Position numbers and translations under genes: made by a program. Positions 1 to 9,025 of a DNA stretch of 64,000 nt are shown here, piece after piece. The notes under the pieces are model-generated. The model was not told where the DNA came from, ran no database searches, and saw only the letters and a list, made by a program, of their open reading frames with translations. Positions within the stretch are counted from its first letter, which is position 1, and every line of letters begins with the position of its first letter. The stretch comes from CBDCVN01 sp965223585 (GTDB taxonomy: Bacteria; Deinococcota; Deinococci; Deinococcales; Trueperaceae), in NCBI GenBank assembly GCA_965223585.1, contig CBDCWW010000024.1:434001-498000 (forward strand). Direction: 5' to 3'.

Positions 1-2040
1 GATAAGATATTTTTGAACATCTAAATGCTCTTGGTTTTCATTAATCTTTATGCGCTGGTAAGAACCATCTTCTTTAAGCTCACGTGCTTTTACATTATCT
101 TGTAAATAGAGCTCTAAAATCTGCATAATTTTTGCCTTTGATTTGGGATCCTCTATAGGAAAAACCGTTTCCACACGGCTATTTAAATTGCGCTGCATCC
201 AATCAGCAGAACCTAAATAAATATTTTTTGCCCCATTGCTGTAAAAGTAAAAAATACGAGAATGTTCTAGAAAACGCCCCACAATACTGCGCACACGTAT
301 GTTCTCACTCACTCCAGTAACGCCGGGGTTTAAGCAGCAGATACCCCTTACAATGAGATCTATTTTTACTCCCGCTTGTGAGGCTATATACAAAGAACGA
401 ATAACTTCTGGATCAACTAGTGAGTTCATTTTAGCTAAGATTCTTGCTTCCTTACCAGTACTAGCATTATTGGTTTCCTGTTCAATAGCTTTAAGGATTT
501 CTTTTCTTAGTGTAGTTGGTGCTACCCACAGTTTACGCCACTGACCTTGTTTAGAAAAACCAGTGAGAAGATTAAAAAGCTCTGAAACATCAGCACCTAG
601 CTTTTCATCACAAGAAAATAGCGCCATATCGGTATAAAGCTTACTGGTACTTGGATTATAGTTGCCAGTGCCTAGATGAACATAACGACAAATACCAGTA
701 ACTTCACGACGTACAATTAATAGAGCTTTACAATGAGTTTTCAGCCCTACAAAACCATAAACCACGTCTACACCGGAACGCTCTAGCTCTCTTGCCCAAA
801 CAATATTATTTTCCTCATCGAAACGAGCCTTTAATTCTACTAGAGCTGTAACATGCTTGCCATTGCCTGCAGCTCGAGCAAGCTCTCTAACTACAGGAGA
901 GTTACTACCCACTCTATAAAGCGTTTGCTTAATTGCCAAAACATTGGGGTCACTAGCAGCTTGTTCTATTAAATCAAGTACTGCATCAAAAGCATGAAAA
1001 GGGTGATGGATAAATATATCTTGCTTAGCTATAGCCTCAAAGATGTTTTGAGTACCACGAAACTCACTAGGTAAACGAGAGGAAAAGTTTGGGTAGCGCA
1101 ATTGAGGAATCTCTAAACTAGCTAATTCCATAAAAGCACCTATATTAAGATAGCAGTCTAGTTTATAAACATCTTCAGGGTCAAGGCTCAAAGTCTCACG
1201 CAAGTAACTTTGCCATTCCGGTGGCATATCATGCATGACCTCAAGCCTGACAGCGTCACCCCAACGACGTTTACGCACTTCATCTTCGATAACTTGTAAA
1301 AGATCCTCGGCTTCATCTTCAGCTAATTCTATGTCAGCATTACGAGTAATGCGAAAAGAATAGGTACGCAGCACCTTATAACCTGTAAAAAGTCTATGTG
1401 CATTGACCTTTATAATATCCTCAGCAAGTGTAAAGCGGTGATGATTGTTTTCTTGTGCAGGCAAAGATAAGAAACGCGGTAATACACTGGGCACTTGAAC
1501 TATAGCAGTTTTAAGTTGGCTGGTAGCAGGGTCTTGCAACTCTACTAATAGTGAAAAGCTAAGATTAGGCAAACGTGGAAAAGGGTGCCCCGAATCGACA
1601 GCTATAGGAGTAAGTACTGGGAAAAGCTCTTCATCAAAATAACCATTGACTACTTTAAGGTCAGTTTCTGAAAGATTACTTATGGGCTCGAGCACCACTC
1701 CATATCCTCTGAGTTGAGGTAAAATAACTTCACAAAGATGTTTTCTATGTCTTTTAAGCAATGGACGCAAGCGTTGTGAGATTGCTTGGACTTGCTCTAG
1801 GGGGACACGCCCGTCAAAACTAGGCTCGCTAATACCAGCAGCAACTTGCTCTTTTAGGCCCGCATAGCGAATCATGATAAATTCGTCTAAATTAGTACTG
1901 AAAATAGCTAGAAATTTTAATCTTTCTAGTAAAGGGCTACTTTCATCTTCTGCTTCCTCGAGTACCCTTTCATTAAATTGTAGCCACGAAAGCTCACGAT
2001 TAAAGTAGAGTTCAGGATTGTATAGGTCAATGCTAGACAT
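1..2040 (-). CDS. ppk: Polyphosphate kinase 1 (3' end cut by window edge)
   Basis: PPK1 reversibly transfers the gamma phosphate of ATP onto polyphosphate. The frame opens at the ATG at 2038-2040 with FNRELSWLQFNERVL near residues 14-28, the classic PPK N-domain opening. It runs without a stop to base 1, giving 680 residues against a usual 680-720, so only a short C-terminus is missing. Diagnostic segments are IKQTLYRVG near 370, LVELKARFDEENNI near 405, THCK with the histidine at about 436 (phospho-acceptor position), HLGTGNYNP, and EHSRIFYF with the second conserved histidine at about 593. The identification is firm. It reads leftward and shares the short region 2041-2095 with the neighbouring leftward gene. 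Several CTCGAG hexamers lie inside it. Confidence 0.97.
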   Translation of the reverse strand, partial: MSSIDLYNPELYFNRELSWLQFNERVLEEAEDESSPLLERLKFLAIFSTNLDEFIMIRYAGLKEQVAAGISEPSFDGRVPLEQVQAISQRLRPLLKRHRKHLCEVILPQLRGYGVVLEPISNLSETDLKVVNGYFDEELFPVLTPIAVDSGHPFPRLPNLSFSLLVELQDPATSQLKTAIVQVPSVLPRFLSLPAQENNHHRFTLAEDIIKVNAHRLFTGYKVLRTYSFRITRNADIELAEDEAEDLLQVIEDEVRKRRWGDAVRLEVMHDMPPEWQSYLRETLSLDPEDVYKLDCYLNIGAFMELASLEIPQLRYPNFSSRLPSEFRGTQNIFEAIAKQDIFIHHPFHAFDAVLDLIEQAASDPNVLAIKQTLYRVGSNSPVVRELARAAGNGKHVTALVELKARFDEENNIVWARELERSGVDVVYGFVGLKTHCKALLIVRREVTGICRYVHLGTGNYNPSTSKLYTDMALFSCDEKLGADVSELFNLLTGFSKQGQWRKLWVAPTTLRKEILKAIEQETNNASTGKEARILAKMNSLVDPEVIRSLYIASQAGVKIDLIVRGICCLNPGVTGVSENIRVRSIVGRFLEHSRIFYFYSNGAKNIYLGSADWMQRNLNSRVETVFPIEDPKSKAKIMQILELYLQDNVKARELKEDGSYQRIKINENQEHLDVQKYLI

Positions 2041-2095
2041 ACTATGAATGGTATCATGAAGGCGTCATAAAAACTCAATTTGATAACACATTTGC

Positions 2096-2635
2096 TTATG
2101 CTCTGCCTTTAGATTTAGTACTCTCAACTTTGCCACTCGAAAGTACTAGTACTGTTACTATAAGTGCTGCCACTATTGGTAGGCCTATTACCCAAACAAG
2201 CCAAACCCAAAGGTTGTTAGAAGTTACTTGTGTGGGTGGAAATATAAATTCAATCTTTTCAGGGTTTTCGGCACCTAAATTTATACTTACTCGAGCAGTA
2301 GCCTCTTCTTGCTTAAAAGTTTGATCACGGAAAAAAAGTTCCCAAGTACCTTCTTGTGGTAGCTTAATAGTAGTCTGGTAAACTCCTGCCGAGTTCTCTG
2401 TAAGGTTGCTAATAATAGGCACTGAATCACTAATTCCTTGCAAGGATGCTTCTACTAGTATAATGGCGTCTTCAATAGGTGTTTGCAGAGGGTCCTCGAG
2501 ATGAAGTTCAATTTGAAAGTTTTGGCCAGCTTCAGGGGCTTTAGGAGTTACAGTTAAAGTAACTAGCACTATAGAAGCATGGGAAAATACAGCACTGAAT
2601 AAAGTTAGTAGAAAGAAACTTATTGATCGTTTCAT
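2096..2635 (-). CDS. Secreted, membrane-anchored beta-domain protein (YtkA/FixH-like)
   Basis: A 179-residue protein. A signal peptide (basic MKRS, then a hydrophobic stretch to about residue 20) is followed by an immunoglobulin-like beta domain of about 110 residues. A single membrane helix (about 145-168) and a short basic tail complete it. Phrases such as TPKAPEAGQNFQIELHL and SAGVYQTTIKLPQEGTWEL resemble the YtkA-like and FixH families, whose members often sit near copper or cytochrome-oxidase assembly genes. No such genes are near here and I see no metal-binding histidine or methionine cluster, so the role is open. It is transcribed divergently from the pseudouridine synthase gene, with under 30 bases between the two likely starts. 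Confidence 0.6.
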   Translation of the reverse strand: MKRSISFFLLTLFSAVFSHASIVLVTLTVTPKAPEAGQNFQIELHLEDPLQTPIEDAIILVEASLQGISDSVPIISNLTENSAGVYQTTIKLPQEGTWELFFRDQTFKQEEATARVSINLGAENPEKIEFIFPPTQVTSNNLWVWLVWVIGLPIVAALIVTVLVLSSGKVESTKSKGRA

Positions 2636-2664
2636 TAGTTTATTATATAGTGCGTCAAAAGATT

Positions 2665-3360
2665 ATGGAGCGTTTGCAAAAGTATTTGGCTCGAGCTGGT
2701 ATAGCCAGCCGCCGGAAATCCGAAGAACTTATTAAAAAAGGGGAAGTGACTGTTAACGGACAAAAAGCCACTTTAGGCATGAAAGTGTCAGGCCAAGAAA
2801 TTATTTGTTTTCAGAACAAACTAGTTATGGCAAAGCCTGAACACACAACTTATGCTCTTTATAAACCAAGAGGAGTAATAAGTACTGTCAAAGATACTCA
2901 TCATAGGCAAACAGTTATGGAATTTGTGCCTAAGATTAAAGGCCTTCATCCTGTAGGCCGCTTAGATGCTGACTCAGAGGGTTTATTACTTTTAACTACT
3001 AATGGTGACCTAACTCTTAAACTTACCCACCCTCGTTATGGTCACGAAAAGGAATATAGAGTGTGGTGCGCTGAAGGTGAAGTACACTTTAGAGATTTAC
3101 AGGCCCTATGCAAAGGCGTTATGTTAGTTGATGGCTTAGCCAGAGCTGTAAAAAGCAGAGCTACTTCACAAGGTTGTTATCTTACTCTTATTGAAGGCCG
3201 TAAGCATCAAGTAAGACTTATGCTAGCAAAGCTAGGTTATAACGTTATTCGCTTAAAGCGCATTCGAATTAACAAGCTTACTCTTGGTGACTTGCAAGCA
3301 GGACAATATTATAAACTTTGCCCAGAGGACCTTCGTAAAATTGGTTACAATACTAGTTAA
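2665..3360 (+). CDS. rluB: RsuA/RluB-family rRNA pseudouridine synthase
   Basis: It isomerises a specific uridine in ribosomal RNA to pseudouridine. An S4 RNA-binding domain spans residues 1-48 (MERLQKYLARAGIASRRKSE, then the VNG turn). The catalytic domain has GRLDADSEGLLLLTTNGDL, with the catalytic aspartate at residue 101. The later EGRKHQVRLML motif is typical of the family. Length is 231 residues, in the normal range. An in-frame ATG at 2623 would add 14 residues without S4 similarity and overlap the divergent gene, so I chose 2665. An AT-rich TATTAT-like element lies about 20 bases upstream. The gene is followed after 3 bases by lysC, which suggests co-transcription. RluB versus RsuA or RluE specificity cannot be fixed from sequence alone. 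Confidence 0.9.
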   Translation: MERLQKYLARAGIASRRKSEELIKKGEVTVNGQKATLGMKVSGQEIICFQNKLVMAKPEHTTYALYKPRGVISTVKDTHHRQTVMEFVPKIKGLHPVGRLDADSEGLLLLTTNGDLTLKLTHPRYGHEKEYRVWCAEGEVHFRDLQALCKGVMLVDGLARAVKSRATSQGCYLTLIEGRKHQVRLMLAKLGYNVIRLKRIRINKLTLGDLQAGQYYKLCPEDLRKIGYNTS

Positions 3361-3363
3361 TTT

Positions 3364-4602
3364 ATGGGCACTTCACAAATCATTGTTCAAAAATATGGTG
3401 GTACGTCTGTAGGGGATTTAGAACGCATCAACAAGGTAGCAAATCGCATAGCTCGCACTACTCAAGAAGGGCATAAGGTAGTAGTTACTGTTTCAGCTAT
3501 GGGGCGAACAACAGATAGACTAATAAATTTTGCCAAAGAAATAACACCCCGTCCTAACAAAAGAGAATTAGATGTACTTTTAAGTACGGGTGAGCAACAA
3601 TCTATAGCTCTTTTAGCTATGACTCTTCAAAATATTGGAGTATCAGCGCTTTCCTTTACTGGTCAGCAAGCAGGCTTTTTAACTGATGGACTTTTTGGCA
3701 GTGCACGAATTATAGAGGTTGATCCCAAGGGTTTAATTAATGCTTTTGAAAAGGTAGATGTCTGCGTAGTAGCAGGGTTTCAAGGAGTGGATAGTGAGGG
3801 AAACATTAACACTCTTGGTCGTGGAGGTTCAGATACTACGGCAGTAGCTATAGCAGCAGCTTTGAAAGCCAAAGAATGTGAAATTTATACTGATACGGAA
3901 GGTATTTACACCACTGATCCACATCTAATCCCTAAAGCGAGAAAACTCGAGCTAATTGATTATAACGAAATGCTAGAACTTGCTTCTTTAGGTGCTAAAG
4001 TTTTACATCCTCGTAGTGTGTGGTATGCCCGCCGCTATGGCGTTAGAGTTCATGTTCGATCTTCTTTTTCTTATAATAAAGGTACAATTGTTACTAAGCT
4101 TAAGGAGGCTTCTGTGACAACAGATAAACCTGTAACTGGCGTGGCCCTAGATAAAAATCATGTAAGGGTAAACTTACTAGATATTCCAGATGCTCCGGGA
4201 GTAGCTGCTGAAATCTTTAAAGCTTTAGGTGAAGCAGGGGTTACGGTAGACATGATAATTCAAGGTGTTCCCGGTACTGATGGTAGTCGTCAGCAAATGG
4301 CATTTACTGTAAATCAAGATGTAGATGAAGATGCCCTAGATGCTGTTAATTCTGTGTTATCTAAAATAGGTGGGCGTGCTGAACTAGATAAGGGTATAGC
4401 CAAAGTCTCTATAGTAGGTATTGCCATTGGCTCCACACCCGGTTTAGCTGGCAAGATGTTTGAAGCTGTTGCTTCAGTTGGTGCTAATATTGAAATGATT
4501 GCTACCAGTGAAGTGCGTATATCTGTAATTATTCCTTTAGAAAAAGCTAAGGAAGTAGTAAGCGCTGTGCATAGTGCTTTTGGCCTAGATTCTGAAAATT
4601 GA
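3364..4602 (+). CDS. lysC: Aspartate kinase
   Basis: It phosphorylates L-aspartate, the first step towards lysine (or diaminopimelate), methionine and threonine. The kinase domain opens with VQKYGGTSVGD (residues 8-18) and includes LSTGEQQSIALLAM, TLGRGGSDTTAVAIA and YTDTEGIYTTDP. The SLGAKVLHPRS segment closes the catalytic part. Two C-terminal ACT modules (about 265-410, including GVPGTDGSRQQMAFTV and SEVRISVIIPLEKA) indicate feedback control by amino acids. At 412 residues it has the single-function length, with no homoserine dehydrogenase fusion. The start follows the pseudouridine synthase stop by three bases, so it is probably read from the same message. Confidence 0.96.
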   Translation: MGTSQIIVQKYGGTSVGDLERINKVANRIARTTQEGHKVVVTVSAMGRTTDRLINFAKEITPRPNKRELDVLLSTGEQQSIALLAMTLQNIGVSALSFTGQQAGFLTDGLFGSARIIEVDPKGLINAFEKVDVCVVAGFQGVDSEGNINTLGRGGSDTTAVAIAAALKAKECEIYTDTEGIYTTDPHLIPKARKLELIDYNEMLELASLGAKVLHPRSVWYARRYGVRVHVRSSFSYNKGTIVTKLKEASVTTDKPVTGVALDKNHVRVNLLDIPDAPGVAAEIFKALGEAGVTVDMIIQGVPGTDGSRQQMAFTVNQDVDEDALDAVNSVLSKIGGRAELDKGIAKVSIVGIAIGSTPGLAGKMFEAVASVGANIEMIATSEVRISVIIPLEKAKEVVSAVHSAFGLDSEN

Positions 4603-4679
4603 TAAATAAACAGTTTAAATGTTAGACTGGGCTTTGTGGTATTATACACACATAAAGAACTCTCTGGAAAGGAATTTTT

Positions 4680-4800
4680 ATGAAGAAATCCCCCTTGTTT
4701 TTTTTGGGTATATTTATATCTATTCTTTTCCTCAGGGTATGATGTATATGGAGTGGAAGTTGGTATTGGGGAGCTTTTATGCTTAATGGGAAAGGATTAG
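4680..4800 (+). pseudogene. Possible frameshifted small exported-protein gene
   Basis: An AAGGA ribosome-binding site precedes the ATG at 4680. It opens a 20-codon frame (MKKSPLFFLGIFISILFLRV) that looks like a signal peptide and then stops at 4740-4742. In the +1 frame, reading continues as SGYDVYGVEVGIGELLCLMG to a stop at 4798-4800. One lost or gained base near 4735 would join the two. It could be a remnant of an exported-protein gene, a tiny leader peptide for the lipoprotein gene that starts 4 bases downstream, or chance. The good ribosome-binding site is the main argument that it is, or was, translated. Confidence 0.3.
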
Positions 4801-4804
4801 ATTT

Positions 4805-5593
4805 ATGGGAAGTTTTGGCAAAAATTTAGGAATTTTGCTAGCAGTTCTATTGTTATTTGTGCTTGCAGCTTGTGCCTCGAGCATAAAAGTCAATAGTATT
4901 GCAATAGATACTACAAATGTTGATACACAAATGGCTGTAGGTGAAGAGCAAACACTTACAGTAACTATTGTGTTGGATGATCCTAATGATTCGCTTGCTG
5001 ACGTTGATGTTGAGTGGTCTGCTGTAGAATTACAGACATCAGCTTTAGGTGTAACAGCTGTAGAGGATATAATAGAACTAACGCCTAGTTCAGACACTAA
5101 AAGTGTAGTAGTTAAAGCTGTAGGTGAGGGTGAGGTAGAAATTACGGCTGAGGCTAAGGGTACTAAGTCATCTCCATTAAAAATCAGCATAACTGATGAC
5201 TCTATAGTTGAAAAGTTTTTAGCTACTTTAGAAGGCAGTCAAGAAGTCCCACCAGTAGAAACAACTGCTTCAGGCGAGGTCTCAGTAGAACTAAACACCA
5301 AAGATAAAACTATTACAGTTGATGGAAATGTACAAGGTTTAGGTAGTGAAATTACTGCTGCTCATATACATAAAGGGGCAGCAGGAACGGCTCCTCCTGA
5401 TAATGTTGTATTTCCTTTAGACATTGACACCAGTAATGATAATACTAAGAGAAGTGCTAAGTTAAGTGGTAGCTTTGATGTTAGTGACAGCCAAATAGCA
5501 GATCTAAAAGCAGACAACTGGTACATAAACGTTCACAGTCAAGACAATGCTCCCGGTGAAGTGCGGGGCCAAATCCAAATCAAACCAAATTAA
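4805..5593 (+). CDS. Lipoprotein with Ig-like and CHRD domains
   Basis: A 262-residue exported lipoprotein. The signal sequence ends in a lipobox (LAAC, cysteine near residue 23), so it should be lipid-anchored on the outer face of a membrane. Residues about 30-130 form a bacterial Ig-like beta domain with long acidic stretches. Residues about 138-262 form a CHRD domain: ATLEGSQEVPPVETTASGEV, AAHIHKGAAG and WYINVHSQDNAPGEVRGQI. CHRD domains are extracellular and their ligands are generally unknown. The gene stands alone and ends in a clear terminator hairpin at 5617-5642. Confidence 0.88.
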   Translation: MGSFGKNLGILLAVLLLFVLAACASSIKVNSIAIDTTNVDTQMAVGEEQTLTVTIVLDDPNDSLADVDVEWSAVELQTSALGVTAVEDIIELTPSSDTKSVVVKAVGEGEVEITAEAKGTKSSPLKISITDDSIVEKFLATLEGSQEVPPVETTASGEVSVELNTKDKTITVDGNVQGLGSEITAAHIHKGAAGTAPPDNVVFPLDIDTSNDNTKRSAKLSGSFDVSDSQIADLKADNWYINVHSQDNAPGEVRGQIQIKPN

Positions 5594-5616
5594 CTAAGGA
5601 ATTTTAAATAAAGTTT

Positions 5617-5642
5617 AAGGCAGCTCTAGGGCTGCCTTTCTT
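5617..5642 (+). terminator. Rho-independent terminator
   Basis: An 8-bp perfect stem AAGGCAGC / GCTGCCTT with a 6-base loop, followed by a T-rich stretch (TTTCTT). It lies 24 bases after the CHRD lipoprotein stop and before the convergent rpoZ gene, so it ends the rightward transcript. It may also act on the leftward one. Confidence 0.85.
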
Positions 5643-5685
5643 AATCCTGATATTTTACAAATAATTGATAGCAAACCTTAATTGT

Positions 5686-5997
5686 CTATTTTTTGTTGAC
5701 AGAAACAGTATAACCACTAGTTGCTTTTTCTTTAGCCTCACGACGTTCTCGATCAAGTATTTTCTTGACTTCTTCAGTTGTAGGCAGGTCTTTTTTAGTG
5801 CCAAAGCGGATGGGTTTTCCTAATTCGAGTTCTTTCATAGCAATTGATACAGTGTTGCGCGTTTGGGGAGTTTCACTTCTGTCAAGCAGTGGTGGCAAAC
5901 CCATCTTTAACTGAGCAGCACGACGAGCAACTATAATAGAGAGTCGGTAGCGAGAATCAGTAAGTGCTCTTAAGCTATCAAAACCTTCTTGTGTCAT
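5686..5997 (-). CDS. rpoZ: DNA-directed RNA polymerase omega subunit
   Basis: Omega helps fold and assemble the beta-prime subunit of RNA polymerase. The 103-residue product opens with GFDSLRALTDSRYRLSIIVA and continues ARRAAQLKMG, TRNTVSIAMKELELGKPIR. It resembles the omega form I recall from Deinococcus, and the RYRLSI(I/V)VA core is the family signature. It lies 16 bases downstream of gmk on the same strand. The gmk-rpoZ order is very common in bacteria and supports both calls. The C-terminus is charged and lysine-rich, as usual for omega. Confidence 0.9.
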   Translation of the reverse strand: MTQEGFDSLRALTDSRYRLSIIVARRAAQLKMGLPPLLDRSETPQTRNTVSIAMKELELGKPIRFGTKKDLPTTEEVKKILDRERREAKEKATSGYTVSVNKK

Positions 5998-6013
5998 AAT
6001 TAATCTCCAAAGT

Positions 6014-6628
6014 TTAAAGTTCTTGCAATAAGATAGTTATATCTTTATCTTGTAAATGTTTAGCTTTCGCCCGTTCAGCACGTATGATGCTGCAAAAATC
6101 CTGCACGGCTTGGGCTAGTATATTATTTATAATTATATAATCAAATTCTTTGACTGCTTTAATCTCTTCTCGAGCCCTAGCTAAACGCTTTTGGATTCGA
6201 CTTTCAGAGTCAGTGCCTCTTCCCCTAAGGCGTCTTTCTAATTCCCTTAAATTTGGTGGAGCAATAAAGATCATAATTGCAGCAGGCATCTTTTCTTTAA
6301 TTTTTCTTGCTCCTAACAACTCAACCTCTAAAAGGACATCTTGGCCTTGCTCTAAAGCTTCCTTTACAGGTTGACTAGGAGTACCGTAACAATCTCCCAC
6401 ATATTCAGCATACTCTAAAAGTCCATCACTCTCAATCATTTTTTGAAAAGCATTATCATCATAAAAATAATAATGCTTGCCCTCAATTTCTCCAAGGCGT
6501 TTTTCTCTGGTGGTAGCAGAAATAGAATAGAAGAGGTTATCAATGTCAGGTAAAGCGGCTTGACGAATAGTATCTTTGCCAACACCTGAAGCGCCTGTCA
6601 TTACAAAGAGGTTACCTTGTTTGCTCAT
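6014..6628 (-). CDS. gmk: Guanylate kinase
   Basis: It converts GMP and ATP to GDP and ADP. The P-loop is GASGVGKDT at residues 12-20. The usual GPSGAGKSS differs at two places here: alanine for proline, and aspartate for the first serine after lysine. The GMP-binding region follows: SISATTREKRLGEIEGKHYY near 37-56 and the SQPVKEALEQGQDVLLEVEL segment. RLRGRGTDSESRI gives the lid. Length is 204 residues, normal for the family. It is followed by rpoZ. The aspartate after the P-loop lysine is unusual but the fold-wide motifs are intact. Confidence 0.94.
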   Translation of the reverse strand: MSKQGNLFVMTGASGVGKDTIRQAALPDIDNLFYSISATTREKRLGEIEGKHYYFYDDNAFQKMIESDGLLEYAEYVGDCYGTPSQPVKEALEQGQDVLLEVELLGARKIKEKMPAAIMIFIAPPNLRELERRLRGRGTDSESRIQKRLARAREEIKAVKEFDYIIINNILAQAVQDFCSIIRAERAKAKHLQDKDITILLQEL

Positions 6629-6629
6629 A

Positions 6630-6812
6630 TAGACATCCAGATAAATCCTTGCCTCTTGTATAGTAAGATGTCATTCTGAGTGCAGCGAAGAATCTCTGAT
6701 GTGTTAAACCACATAAATACATTCGTCGCTATGCTCCTCAGTATGACATATGCCTTACAGAAGAGTATTCCTGCTTTAGGGAAAAACTTTTCTGGCACAC
6801 TATAGAATTTGC
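6630..6812 (-). repeat. Dispersed repeat, intact copy
   Basis: The segment contains GTAAGATGTCATTCTGAGTG, then GCGAAGAATCTC, a TATGACAT-type inverted counterpart, and an end block with CTGCTTTAGGGAAAAA. The same blocks in the same order occur at 58030-58092 and 59413-59543, where an IS3-type element separates them. It is a non-coding dispersed repeat of about 180 bases. Translating it gives the SEILRCTQND phrase often seen when such repeats are mis-called as genes. A 96-codon open frame over it (6625-6915) is therefore not listed as a gene. The rest of the 6629-6965 gap shows only AT-rich sequence. Confidence 0.7.
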
Positions 6813-6965
6813 ATTTTGCGTTTATGAATTTCCATAGGCTTCCTTTAAAAACTTTAAAGTTAGAGTAAGTTCTCTTTATGAATAAGAAAAGTTTAAGTGT
6901 TTCTGTCAAAATCACCTCACTATAATATTTTTATATTGTTTAAAAGTTGATAGTTGGCATTTATT

Positions 6966-7955
6966 CTAAGGTCTTTTGATACAAGCCTTATAATGCCCTT
7001 GGGAAACTTCTTCAAGCTGTGGTACAACTTCTGCACATTCTTTTACAGCTATAGGACAACGAGTGCGGAAAACACAACCACTAGGGGGACTAATAGGACT
7101 AGGAATATCGCCTTCTAAAAGGATACGCTCTCGTTTTAAGCTAGGATTAGGAATAGGAATAGCTGAGAGCAAAGCCTCAGTATATGGATGAATAGGATTG
7201 CTATATAACTCTTTAGCGGGGGCAATCTCCATAATTTTGCCTAAGTACATTACAATAACAGTGTCACTTATGTATTCTACTACTGCTAGGTCATGAGCAA
7301 TAAATAGTAAGGTAAGCCCCAGCTCTTCTTTTAAATCTTGTAGTAGGTTTACAACCTGTGCTTGAATAGAAACGTCAAGTGCTGAAACAGGTTCATCGGC
7401 CACAATAAATTCAGGGTTTACTGCTAAGGCCCTAGCAATGCCGATACGCTGGCGTTGACCACCACTGAATTCATGAGGGTAGCGGCGCATATGTGATGAT
7501 GATAAGCCTACTTTTTCTAGTAAACTTGCCACTTTTTCTCTTTTGGCTTTGCCCCTAGCTAATTTGTGAATTTGTAAAGCCTCACCAACAATATCCCCAA
7601 TCGTCATACGTGGATTTAAGCTAGCAAAGGGATCTTGAAAAATTATTTGCATTTTCTTACGATATGTCCGCATTTTGCTCTTACTAAACTTTGTTATGTC
7701 AACACCAGCAAATTTTACTTCCCCTGAGCTAGGCTCAATAAGTCGTAAGATAGCACGCCCTGCAGTAGTTTTACCGGACCCAGATTCACCTACTAAGCCA
7801 ACAACCTCGCCACGTTTAATTTTAAAAGAGATATCTTGTATTGCCTTGACATTGGCTACAACTTTAGAAAAGAGTCCTTTACGAATAGGGAAGAATTTAC
7901 GCAGGTTATTGACCTCAAGGAGGTACTCACTAGCTTGTGAATTTGTTGCAGTCAT
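6966..7955 (-). CDS. Oligopeptide/dipeptide ABC transporter ATPase (OppF/DppF type)
   Basis: ATP-binding subunit of a peptide importer, acting at the inner face of the membrane. Walker A is GESGSGKTT, the signature is FSGGQRQRIGIARAL, and Walker B is FIVADEPVSALD. The oligopeptide-type C-terminal extension, with cysteines in CVFRTRCPIAVKEC and a final CIK, is present. The open frame extends further upstream, but the ATG at 7955 gives the natural start: it overlaps the stop of the upstream ATPase in an ATGA junction. That gives 329 residues, the usual length. Together with the 7952-9007 gene it forms the paired ATPases of one transporter. The permease and binding-protein genes are not in the window. 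Confidence 0.93.
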   Translation of the reverse strand: MTATNSQASEYLLEVNNLRKFFPIRKGLFSKVVANVKAIQDISFKIKRGEVVGLVGESGSGKTTAGRAILRLIEPSSGEVKFAGVDITKFSKSKMRTYRKKMQIIFQDPFASLNPRMTIGDIVGEALQIHKLARGKAKREKVASLLEKVGLSSSHMRRYPHEFSGGQRQRIGIARALAVNPEFIVADEPVSALDVSIQAQVVNLLQDLKEELGLTLLFIAHDLAVVEYISDTVIVMYLGKIMEIAPAKELYSNPIHPYTEALLSAIPIPNPSLKRERILLEGDIPSPISPPSGCVFRTRCPIAVKECAEVVPQLEEVSQGHYKACIKRP

Positions 7956-9007
7956 GCAATTACTGCTCCTTGTATTTCTTCTTGTACTTCCTGCCAGCGA
8001 AAACAACGAACAATATGACCATTGCCTATAGATTCTAATTCAGGCGCATTGGTTCTGCAAATATCTTTAACATAACTGCATCGCGGATGAAAAGCACATC
8101 CTCGAGGTAAATGTAAAGGATTAGGTACATTACCCGGAATTGCTTGCAAATGTTTTCTCTCGCCTGAGGCTTTATCGAGACTGGGAATAGAATTTAGTAA
8201 CCCTAAAGTATAAGGCATCTTAGGGGTATGAAAAATGTTATTCACATCACCTTCTTCAACAGCACGGCCAGCATACATAACCACTACACGATCAGCAACT
8301 TCTGCTACTACACCAAGATCATGAGTGATAAAAAGAATGCTCATACCAATCTCGCGTTGCAACTTACGCATAAGATCTAGTATTTGAGCTTGAATGGTAA
8401 CATCTAAAGCAGTAGTAGGTTCATCCGCTATTAAAAGTTTAGGGCCACAAGAAAGTGCCATAGCAATCATCACTCGTTGACGCATACCTCCTGACATTTG
8501 ATGGGGGTAATCTTTGACACGTTTAGTGGGTTCGGGTATACCTACTAACTCGAGCATCTCCGTAGCCAATTTCATAGCTTGACGCTGGGTCTTGCCCTGA
8601 TGAAGTACAATGGCTTCCGAAATTTGGTTGCCCACTGTATAAACAGGATTTAAACTAGTCATAGGCTCTTGAAAAATCATAGAGATATCATTACCGCGAA
8701 TCTTGCGCATATCTTTCTCTTTAAATTTTAAAATATCATTTTGCTCAAATATAACCTTACCCCCAGCAAAATACCCCGGTGGCATGGGGATAAGCTGCAT
8801 AATAGAAAGGCTAGTCACTGATTTGCCAGAGCCTGACTCGCCAACGACTGCTAAGGTTTCCCCACGGTCTATATGAAAGCTTACGCCATCAACGGCTTTA
8901 ACTGTACCTTCATCAGTACTAAAATAAGTTTTGAGATCACTAACTTCTAAAAGTTTTTGGTCACTAATCACAGTAGCAAAATCTCCTTCGGCACTTAAGC
9001 TACACAC
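7952..9007 (-). CDS. Oligopeptide/dipeptide ABC transporter ATPase (OppD/DppD type)
   Basis: Partner ATPase of the peptide transporter. Walker A is GESGSGKSV, the Q-loop is FQEPMTSLNP, the signature is MSGGMRQRVMIAMAL, and Walker B is LLIADEPTTALD. The D-type C-terminal cysteine-rich extension (GCAFHPRCSYVKDIC) is visible. At 351 residues it is slightly long. The real start may be a little downstream of the first ATG, because the conserved part begins at about residue 18 (KLLEVSDLKTYF). Translation of the next gene is probably coupled through the 4-base overlap. Confidence 0.92.
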   Translation of the reverse strand: MCSLSAEGDFATVISDQKLLEVSDLKTYFSTDEGTVKAVDGVSFHIDRGETLAVVGESGSGKSVTSLSIMQLIPMPPGYFAGGKVIFEQNDILKFKEKDMRKIRGNDISMIFQEPMTSLNPVYTVGNQISEAIVLHQGKTQRQAMKLATEMLELVGIPEPTKRVKDYPHQMSGGMRQRVMIAMALSCGPKLLIADEPTTALDVTIQAQILDLMRKLQREIGMSILFITHDLGVVAEVADRVVVMYAGRAVEEGDVNNIFHTPKMPYTLGLLNSIPSLDKASGERKHLQAIPGNVPNPLHLPRGCAFHPRCSYVKDICRTNAPELESIGNGHIVRCFRWQEVQEEIQGAVIA

Positions 9008-9025
9008 AAAATTAATCTAGTACAA

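Noticed and set aside
299..544. 81-codon plus-strand frame
   Set aside because: It is antisense to ppk, whose motifs are clear; it has no ribosome-binding site or recognisable domain.
6625..6915. 96-codon minus-strand frame next to gmk
   Set aside because: It lies on the dispersed repeat, its SEILRCTQND phrase is a known by-product of such repeats, and it has no family or ribosome-binding site.
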